Below, one piece after another: positions 56,901-64,000 of a stretch of DNA of 64,000 nt (positions within the stretch are counted from its first letter, which is position 1; each line of letters begins with the position of its first letter). This DNA is from Arachis hypogaea (lineage: Eukaryota; Streptophyta; Magnoliopsida; Fabales; Fabaceae): contig NC_092048.1 in NCBI RefSeq assembly GCF_003086295.3, positions 42,842,425 through 42,906,424 of the forward strand. The letters are read 5' to 3'. A model generated the notes under the pieces. It saw only the letters and a program-made list of their open reading frames with translations, ran no database searches and was not told where the DNA came from. Both the position numbers and the translations under genes were made by a program.

Positions 56901-57483
56901 GATTGGAATCAAGCAAATCTTTCGATATGTTCATGGAATGGTTGATATGGAATTGTTTTATCACTGTGGATCCAAGTCATAACTAATTGGCTATGCAGAT
57001 GCAGGATACTTGTCTGATCCACACAAAGGAAAATCTCAAACATGATACCTGTTCACATATGGTGGTATAGCTATATCATGGAGGTCCACGAAACAGACGA
57101 TAGCAGCAACCTCCTCTAATCATGCTGAAATACTAGCGATACATGAAGCTAGTCGCGAGTATTTTTGGCTCAGGAGTTTGATCCAATATATTCTGTCATC
57201 ATGTGAACTAATTGATTAGAAGATAGCTCTAACTATCCTGTTTGAAGATAATACAGCATGCATTACTCAACTTAAAGGCGGATATATCAAAGGTGATAGA
57301 ACAAAACATATTTCTTCCAAATTCTTCTTCACTCGTGATCTTCAAAATCAAGGGACAATTGATATCCAACAGATCCGCTCAAGTGATAATCTGGCATATT
57401 TATTTACAAAGTCACTCCCAAAATCCTCCTTTGAAAGATTGGTACATCAGATTGGAATGCGCCGATTTCGAGATATTAAATAA
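53984..57483 (+). pseudogene. Copia pol: protease remnant, integrase, RT, RNase H
   Basis: The copia order, integrase before RT, is seen. A protease remnant has VESASSHTIL where D-S/T-G is expected. The gag-pre-integrase region has WHDRLGHPRT, with a frameshift near 54400. Integrase has IQGDICGPIHPP, RLDNAGEF and NELAESLIK. A Lys-rich linker (KKINTIPVEKD) follows. RT has WEEAMKAEL, VGYRWVFVRK, a frameshift near 56090 and the catalytic YVDDLNII (about 56480). RNase H has GYADAG, SWRSTKQ, LFEDNTACI and KHISSKFF. The end is at about 57483. At least ten stops or shifts make it a clear pseudogene. The lineage within copia is not assigned. Confidence 0.88.
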
Positions 57484-57678
57484 TGTCGACAAGAGAGGGA
57501 GACTCTACTCTTTTTTCCTTGGTCAGGTTTTTTTCTATTGGGTTTTTCTTGACAAGGTTTTTAACGAGGCAGTCCCTATCACAAAGGATATTGTACTCTT
57601 TTTCCTTTACTAAAGTTTTTTTCCCAATGGATTTTTCTTTAGTAAGGTTTTAACGAGACATAATCTTGAATGGTCATC
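57484..57678 (+). other. Copia 3' noncoding region
   Basis: About 200 bp with repeated GGGTTTTTCTT-like and AAGGTTTT pieces, followed by the polypurine tract. No gene is seen. Confidence 0.5.
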
Positions 57679-57688
57679 CAAGGGGGAG
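57679..57688 (+). other. Copia polypurine tract
   Basis: CAAGGGGGAG lies directly before TGTTGTGATAAGG, the typical arrangement before a copia 3' LTR. Confidence 0.8.
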
Positions 57689-57953
57689 TGTTGTGATAAG
57701 GCATGAGGTGGATGCCCGTTAATGTTTGGACAGCTAATTTTTCCAAGTGAAAAGATTAAACTATCAAAGGAAGACTGAAGTTAATTGCATCTAAAACTTT
57801 AACTTTTGTACGCCTATAAATAGAGAGTCTGGTATGAAGAATAATACACATCAATAAGAACAAACATTCACTCTCTCTTTATACTGAATACTTCTCTCTC
57901 TCCTTATATATATAATTAGCTCAATATCAATAATTCATATATGTATTTACACA
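57689..57953 (+). repeat. Copia 3' LTR
   Basis: The start TGTTGTGATAAGG is well defined by the polypurine tract. The end at TTTACA (57953) is my best guess, giving about 265 bp. It has a strong core promoter, CTATAAATAGAG at 57813-57825. No partner LTR is in the window. Confidence 0.7.
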
Positions 57954-58340
57954 TCTTTATTTTATATTTAGTACATCTTTATTTATTTTACAACATATAT
58001 GATTTAATGGTTTGACATGCGATTATTTTTTTCCACCTAATAGGTTCAAGTACCAATTATTTAGCTCACTTATATTTTTATTTAATTAATTTAATATCGT
58101 ATTCTCAAATCTTTATATTTTTTAAAAAAATTTTATATATTTATTTTTATATTCATTTTTTAAAATTTTTTTGCTTTTTCTTCGTAATATCAAAATAATA
58201 ACATATTTAACATTTATATTTAATATATAAAAAGAAAAAAATTATCTTATATTTTTAGGATTTTTTATTTAAATAAATTAAAAAATATTTTATTTACTAA
58301 AATAAATAATTTTAAAAATAATTACGAAAGTACATAGTAT
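57954..58340. other. AT-rich spacer
   Basis: Very AT-rich sequence with A and T runs and no coding frame or recognisable repeat family. Confidence 0.5.
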
Positions 58341-58456
58341 GTCTTATCTCGTTTACAGTATAAACGAGATAAGACAAGCGAGTGGCACGTGTATATCTTG
58401 TTTACAGTATAAATGAGATACGTGCACTTATCTCGTTTATACTGTAAACGAAATAC
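58341..58456. repeat. Three related hairpins upstream of the Mutator-like transposase
   Basis: GTCTTATCTCGTTTA and its exact reverse complement form 15-bp arms around CAGTA (58341-58375). Two decayed relatives follow, TATCTTGTTTACAGTATAAA and CTCGTTTATACTGTAAACGA. Spacing is about 40-45 bp. They may be part of a terminal inverted repeat of the Mutator-like element. No matching copy was found on the other side. Confidence 0.75.
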
Positions 58457-58475
58457 GTGGTAAATTTTCAACAGC

Positions 58476-58483
58476 TATAAAAG
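58476..58483 (+). promoter_or_regulatory. TATA box upstream of the Mutator-like transposase
   Basis: TATAAAAG lies about 86 bp before the first ATG (58562), with a T-rich leader between. It is consistent with a plant core promoter. Confidence 0.55.
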
Positions 58484-58561
58484 GATGTGCAACCCTTGGT
58501 ATTCTCCACATACATTTTAGTTCTTTTTTTCCTTCGTTTTTCTTCCAAAAAATAGACAAAA

Positions 58562-61000
58562 ATGTCCAGTAGTAGCGGATATGTGGTTGTTTGTGTGTAT
58601 CCCAATTGGCGTATGAGAAACAGTGACAATGGGATGATATTTGAGTGTGATAATCCGTTACTGTTGCACACTCAGCGAGTAAGTTCCTTGTCCAAGTTAA
58701 ATAGTCTGCTATTGAGTAACCTTGGTGGTATAGGGAGAAAAGAGATTGGAAGGGTGGGGTATAGGTTGCTAGCACTGCTGGAAAAAATTGAGTTTTTTGG
58801 TTTCATCTGTTTCGGCTCCCTGGCGACCAGCAAGTACTCCTCATGTTTGATATTCATGGAAGAATCATGGCAGAATAAGTGATGAAACTTTCTGCGGAGG
58901 TTGGTGATGTTGGTGGCAGTGGATCCGTCCACTCGACCTTTGTGGAGGATGACCTACCTTTCACATCACCACTTATTCATGTTGCTTGTTCAGTAGAAGA
59001 CATGGACGTGGATGATGAAGACTCCGACGAAGAGTATGTTGCAGATAGCAACAACGGTGGTTCTTCTGAAGATGACGATGAGAAAGAGTTTGTACTAGAG
59101 ATGCCGGCCGAGATAGCGGTGTGCTATGTTTTGCCTCCCCCCTCCCGATTCAGACGCTATCAGATGTACCAAGTCACTATCATGCATTGAATCTGGACGC
59201 AATGCATGAGAAATCTCTGTTTTTCAACACCAGGAAAGATGATTACAACCTAGACAGTGGGGTGGAGTTTCAGGTCGGCCACAGATTCAAAAGCATAGAT
59301 GTAGTAATGCAGGGTGTGAAGAACGATAGCATTCGCAGAAGTGCTGAGTACTGAGTAGTCAAATCAAACTAATTAAAATACCATGTTCATTACCGCCAAG
59401 CTGCAACTGGATGTCCCTGGAGTCTCCATGTAGCCCTCTGACAGAACCTCGGATACTGGGGAGGTCAAGTTTAATTGTGGCGTATTTACTCATTTATGAT
59501 TGTTATATCTGGTGTAGTTTCCAACCATGAATGTTTTATTTCATCAGGAAAGTCCGGAGGGTTGGTGGAGCCCATACGTGTGTAGCACCCACCATGTCCC
59601 AAGACTATCGACAGTTGGACAGCAGCCTCATCTGCAATGTCATCCTGTCGTTGATACAGTCCAACCTATTCGTCAGCATCCCTGTCCCACAGGGTGCAGT
59701 TTGGCAAAGCTATCACTTCAAATCCTCGTATAGAAAGGTTTGGATAGCGAAGCAAAAGGCAATTGCGCAGATATACGGGGACTGGGAGGAGTCATACAAC
59801 AAGGTGCTGAAGCTGCTACAAGCACTGTAGAGTTGTCGTCCCGGAACAATATGTGAGCTCAGGGCCTTACCTTACTTTGATGGGCACCTTATTGTTCACA
59901 ACTGTAGCATGTTCGACAAAGTATTATGGGCCTTCTCTTCATGTGTTGTGGCCTTCAAGCATTGCAAGTCGTTTGTTTATGTTGATGGCATGCACTTGTA
60001 TGGCAATTACGGTAGTGTGTTGCGTATTGCAGTGGCACAAGACAACAACTGCAATATCCTTCCTATTGCTTTTGCAATTGTGGAGTCTCAGAGTATGGAG
60101 TTATGATCTTTTTTCTGACTAATTTGAGATGACATGTCACCCTACAAGAAGGCCTGCTGATTATTTCTAATAGATCCCAGGCGATCAAGGCTGCATTGAG
60201 GGTTGATGATAGTGATTGGCATGCTTCCAGGGCATTCCATGCTTATTGTGTTAGACACATGGGTGCAAACTTCATGTCTCGTTTTAAGTCTGCCGTGGGC
60301 AAGCGATACCTTATAAATGCTACTTATAGTCCAAGCAAGACTAGGTACGAGTGGTACATAGATCTCCTGAGAGTTTTGTCACGAGAGATGGTGGACTGGA
60401 CTGGTAGGTTCAATAAAAAAAATATGGGTACAACACTGCGACAGCGATCGCCGGTTTGGTCACATGACAACGAATCTCTCGGAGTGCATCAATGCAGTGC
60501 TGAAGGGTACACGGTACTTGCCAATTTCTTCCAACGTGCGATGCACTTACGAGAGGCTGCAGAAGTTGTTCATCACGAAGGACAGGGAGGCACAGGCACA
60601 ATTGGCGGCTGGAAATTGTTTCTCCCAACAGCTGATGGCTGCTATTGAAAAGAATCGAGAGAGAATCCTGAAGATGCGTGTTATTCACTTTGACAGACGG
60701 GCTTCAGTGTTTGTCGCTGAGGAGTTAGTGCCATTCGAGGTTTGGTCTCAAGGTTCGTTCCATGTTTGGCTTAGCGCGGGGACGTGTAACTGTGGCCTTT
60801 TTCAATCACTCCATTTCCCATACCGTCATGCGCTTACCGCTTGTGCCCTCGCAAGCATCGAATGGGCTCCATATGTTCATCCGGTGTACATACAAGAAGC
60901 TGTGTTCAAGGTATACAAGATGGAGTTTCCACCGATACCATACGAGGCACTTTGGCAGGAGTGGTATGGGACATGGCTTCTGATGCATATTGCATCATAA
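58562..61000 (+). pseudogene. Mutator-like (MULE) transposase
   Basis: Fragments of one transposase are spread over all three frames. The N-terminal part is MSSSSGYVVVCVYPNWRM, then an acidic linker (DMDVDDEDSDEEY), then the MULE N-terminal domain with FQVGHRFKS and YRKVWIAKQKAI. The catalytic core begins WAFSSCVVAFKHCKSFVYVD, with LYGNYGSVLRIAVAQD and PIAFAIVE. Later comes RHMGANF, and a SWIM finger at about 60786-60840 (TCNCGLFQSLHFPYRHALTA) in which a usual Cys (PCRHA) is Tyr. The end is LLMHIAS, TAA at 60998-61000. Frame changes occur near 58870, 59130, 59400-59530, 59880, 60150 and 60450. It is dead and has lost one terminal repeat. Confidence 0.85.
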
Positions 61001-61164
61001 GTTGTTTTGGTTGTTTATTTCATATAGAAAGTTACTAAACTTTGCTCAATTATGAAGTTTTTTGTGCTTTACTTGAGATTACTTTGATTGCCTTGAAATT
61101 GTGAATTCTTATAGGAATTGATAGAGAAAGAAGAAACAAAGGCATCAACTCTAACTGTGAATGA
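61001..61164. other. Noncoding gap after the MULE transposase
   Basis: About 160 bp of ordinary AT-rich sequence. I see no terminal inverted repeat matching 58341-58456. Confidence 0.4.
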
Positions 61165-61985
61165 TTTATTCTATGGCAGGCTGTATGTGATCAACACCTT
61201 TCTTGAGAGGTCGCCAATCTTTCTCCAGACTGAACCCCAGGATTAGTGCGGATCCAGTCTGATTGAGGGTGAAGCTCCTGCAGTTCATTCCCCTTGATGA
61301 TCCTACTCAAAACGCCACAGACATGGTCGAATCTTCCGGATCAGAGAATGCTGCTCCTTTGGTTCTAGCCTTTTCCACAAATACTCTAATCTCCCCATAC
61401 CTCAGCTGAATAGGTGTCTCGAGAAGTCCCCAACAAAGTCGCGGATTAGCCGTCTAAGAGATGTATAATCAAGCTTGTGGTTCATCATTGTCTGATGAAA
61501 GGCTCACTCTGAACCCATATAAAATAGAGATAACCTTGTGCCGGTTCAACTCATTCATAAGGATAAAGAACGAAGATACATCTTAGAATAGAATCAAACA
61601 CTAATTGAGAATAGAACAGTAGTACTTATTAATCTATAAAACTCAACAGAGCTCCTAGCCTCAACCTAGGAGGTTTAGAGACTCATACTGATAGAAAATC
61701 ACAATGAAATTCAAAATATGCTAGGAGAGATCGTAAACAAGGGTGATCTTCTCCTTTAAATACTAAACTAATGACTAAGGATTACATAAAAAAGATAAAA
61801 CAGTCTTTTAGTGTGAAAATCCACTTCCAGGACCCACTTGGTGAATGTTTGGGCTGAGCTTTGAGTGCCTCCACGTGCTAGGATGGTTCTAGGGCGTTGA
61901 ACGCCTGCTTGGGGATCCTTTTTGGGCATTGGAACGCTGGCTACCCCCTTATGGGCGTTGGATGCCCGGACTAGGGTAGATAAAA
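61165..61985 (-). repeat. Old LTR fragment of the A/B/E type
   Basis: It aligns in outline with the A LTR at 20150-20960 in the same orientation. Shared marks are CTATGGCA-GCTGT, TCCGGAT followed by AGAATGCTGC, CAGAGCTCCT, GTTTAGAGACTCAT, TTTAAATACTAAACTA, a CCACTT motif before GGACCCACTTGGTG, and GGGCGTTGAACGCC words near 61893-61970. Divergence is far higher than between A, B and E, so it is an old or distant member, possibly a solo-LTR remnant. The ends are not defined. Confidence 0.7.
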
Positions 61986-62468
61986 AAATAAAAAAATAAA
62001 AAAATAAAAAATAGACTAAACAAGTATTTCACATTTCATAACTTAGCTGGAAATAGAATAATTAATTTTTAAAAATCAAATGTCGAAAAAACATATTGAA
62101 TAATCATAAGTCCCATTAAAACATTGAATAACAGTTAAAAAAAAAGTGATCTATCAAGCTATCAAAATTAAAATTAAAAATATAAAAATCAAATAGTTTA
62201 TAAATAACAAAATGAAATAAACATAATAAATTAATTTAACTAATAAGTTAAATTATACCTATCCATTAACACTTAACAAAAAAAAGTTATCTACCAAGTT
62301 ATCAAAATTAAAATTAAAAATATAGAAATCAAATTAAATAAATAACAAAATGCAATAAACATTTACTTAATAAAATAGTTTAACTAATAAATTAAACCTT
62401 ACCTATCAATTAACACTTATTAACAATAGATTCTACCACCTAACATATACTACATCTATAAAAGTACC
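61986..62468. repeat. AT-rich region with a ~135-bp tandem duplication
   Basis: The block at about 62150-62285 (ATCAAGCTATCAAAATTAAAA onward) is repeated at about 62288-62425 (ACCAAGTTATCAAAATTAAAA onward) with scattered differences. No coding frame is seen. Confidence 0.65.
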
Positions 62469-63546
62469 TGTTACGGTGGGTAACCGGAGATTAATGGGCC
62501 GGATGACGTTGGTTGGCCCAAACGTATGAAGGAGGTGGCTTTCGAGTGGACCTGGTACTCGGTGTTCCTCCGTCTGACTTGTACGTGAGAGAGAATGGGG
62601 GGTGGTACCTGCAAAGACACTCCGATGCCTAAGTTAGCAAGAGTGTGAGCAGGTTAGAGAGTATTGGAACTTAGAGATACCTGAATGGTGTCAGTGTATT
62701 TATAGTGGTGAACCAATAACCACCGCTGAAGTAGTGCCACCTTTTTAGGTGGATAACCATTCCCATATCTTAGGGAGGTTAAGATATGGCTCTATGAAGT
62801 GGTTAGAGAGTTTCTAGGGGCAGTTACTCATTCGAATGAGTGTTATCTGCCAGCTAACCCTCGTATCCGACTTCTTTGGAGCATGTCGTGTTCAGTACCG
62901 ACTTCTTGGGATGAAGGCTGGTACTGGGGGAGGGCCAACCCTTTGGGTTGGGCTTCTTTGCTTGGATCCTGGGCCCTATTTATTGGGCCAGGGTATGAAC
63001 AGTGCCCCTACTCGAGCCCAATTTCTTTTTAGGATTTGGGTTCGAGTACTCAACTCGGGGTCGTAGCCGATTTGCGAGAGGACCGACGTGATGGTTTAAG
63101 AACCGACGTGATTTTTTCTTGACCTTTCGGTTCTGACAGTTACGTCTAATCAAGCATCGTGTCCGTTAGGGGTGTGCGTAGGGATTTAATGGCCTTGGTA
63201 ACGGTGCATCTTCATTAATGACTGCCCCCATTTTACCATTATGCCCCTAACGTTCTTATAAATACTTTCCCTCTCTTTCGTTGTTTCGTTTCTGCGATCT
63301 TTCAAATTTCCCTTGCATTCGTTCGTGCTGCATTCTTGCGTTTCGAAGGCTTTTACTTCCTCCAGTCTTGGTTTCAGACTTAAAGGTTAGCTTTTTTTCC
63401 CCTTCTGTGACATGCTTTCTATTTGCGTGCCTTTATCTTATAGGTAGATTGGTTTGTAGGCTTTAGTTCCGTACCCCTTCCCTTAGAGACCGTGTGTTGA
63501 TTTTCCCTTTTTTTTTTGTAGGTTTCTTGTCACCCTTTTTAAGAAA
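62469..63546 (+). promoter_or_regulatory. Upstream region of the right-edge unit: possible LTR, TATA box and leader intron
   Basis: The region turns sharply from AT-rich to GC-balanced at TGTTACGGTGGGTAACC (62469), which could be an LTR or transposon start. TATAAATA at 63257-63264 is followed by a pyrimidine-rich leader. A likely intron runs from GTTAGC (63386) to a T-rich tract ending TTTGTAG (63521), 136 bp, shortly before the ATG at 63547. I found no clear primer binding site, so the retroelement nature is unproven. Confidence 0.5.
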
Positions 63547-64000
63547 ATGGCTTCCGTAGATGCTCTCTCCCAGTGGGTTGATGTTACGGTCCTAGGGGAG
63601 GAGCCCTCAGTTGATACTGAATTTATTACCCACCTTCGTACTCACTATAGAATTTGTACTTCTGAAGAAGATGAGCCGAAGTACGAGTTGGTAGTCCCGG
63701 GTCCAGAAGACCGGGTTTGCTTCGGGAGGGCCGACGAGACGGCCCCTCATTTCTTTTTTATGTATGAGAGTATGGTCACTCGTTTGGGCGTTTTTCTCCC
63801 TTTTTCAGAGTTTGAAATGTCTGTGTTGCGTCATTGCCGGGTTGCTCCTACCCAGCTTCACCCCAACTCTTGGGGTTTTCTGAAAATTTATCAATTTATC
63901 AGCCAGGCCCTAGAGTTTCCGACTTCTCTGAGGATTTTCTTTTACCTCTTCCATATGACCAAGCCCTTTAGTGGGCTAAATAATAAGCAACAGTGGGTGT
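63547..64000 (+). CDS. Partial ORF, putative gypsy-type transposon protein (N-terminal part)
   Basis: An uninterrupted frame of 151 codons starts MASVDALSQWVDVTVLGE and remains open at the window end. The segment LPFSEFEMSVLRHCRVAPTQ followed by LHPNSWGFLKIYQF matches my memory of the plant domain called putative gypsy type transposon (Transposase_28), found at the start of large Tat-type elements and related transposon genes. It has no stops and normal codon use, unlike every other frame of this size in the window. The ATG is the first after the likely leader intron. It may be a young element or a host-adopted gene. The sequence beyond the edge is needed to tell. Confidence 0.65.
   Translation, partial: MASVDALSQWVDVTVLGEEPSVDTEFITHLRTHYRICTSEEDEPKYELVVPGPEDRVCFGRADETAPHFFFMYESMVTRLGVFLPFSEFEMSVLRHCRVAPTQLHPNSWGFLKIYQFISQALEFPTSLRIFFYLFHMTKPFSGLNNKQQWV

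Larger units (their letters stand above)
53922..57953 (+). mobile_element. Ty1/copia LTR retrotransposon, 5'-truncated
   Basis: A decayed copia element with its polypurine tract and 3' LTR but no 5' LTR, primer site or gag. It starts abruptly against C2. No target duplication can be identified because the left end is missing. Confidence 0.85.

Noticed and set aside
62799..63066. Two overlapping frames of about 76 codons upstream of the right-edge ORF
   Set aside because: They overlap the probable promoter region, lack homology I can recognise and differ in frame from the supported ORF.

Overview
The window is a nested block of plant transposable elements. I found no intact host gene, rRNA gene, functional tRNA gene or CRISPR locus. 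The organism is very probably a legume and most likely peanut (Arachis). The grounds are LTRs that start TGATGAGCGGATA and end GTGCACCA, Athila-like elements primed by tRNA-Asp, LTRs rich in TGCGTACGCA palindromes, and Mutator-like relics. That assignment rests on remembered sequence style and not on a search.

Layout. Element A (Athila-like Ty3/gypsy, minus strand) runs off the left edge. Its two visible halves are 1-5329 and 17550-21373. They are split by element B (same family, plus strand, 5330-17549, target duplication GAATG). A itself interrupts the 5' LTR of element C, a Tekay/Del-type chromovirus on the plus strand (LTR piece 21374-23003, gag-pol 23229-27755). Ten bases before C's next LTR sits element D (27787-36973, minus strand, duplication GTGGG). 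D is non-autonomous and encodes only Gag and protease. C then continues as a 3.57-kb LTR (36984-40551), followed directly by a second chromovirus primer site and gag-pol (C2, 40777-42681 and 53062-53921), giving an LTR-internal-LTR-internal tandem. Element E (Athila-like, plus strand, 42682-53061, duplication ATTAC) interrupts C2's reverse transcriptase. C2 ends abruptly at 53921 against a 5'-truncated Ty1/copia element (to about 57953). After that come an AT-rich spacer with repeated hairpins, a decayed Mutator-like transposase (58562-61000), an old LTR fragment of the A/B/E type (about 61165-61985) and an AT-rich tandem duplication. The window ends in a new unit with a promoter, a likely leader intron and an open reading frame from 63547 that continues past the edge.

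Function. No element looks autonomous. A lost its protease, B and C1 carry stops, D never had RT or integrase, E lost integrase, C2 is fused to copia, and the copia and Mutator-like genes are shifted and stopped. Nearly all stops look like C-to-T or G-to-A changes, the pattern expected of methylated, silenced DNA.

Most interesting structure. The A/B/E family carries a near-palindrome, CTGGCGTTNAACGCCAG, repeated in an almost exact 31-bp register in three separate places per element: in the LTR upstream of the TATA-like box, inside gag, and in the spacer after pol. In gag the same DNA word is read in all three frames, so it is apparently kept as nucleic acid and not as protein. Two further conserved hairpins occur. 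One, with loop AGGCAA, lies just after pol. The other, with loop AGGA followed by TAAGTTTGGTGT, lies both before ORF3 and before the 3' LTR. Both show compensatory stem changes between copies. Unrelated palindrome arrays occupy the LTRs of D and C.
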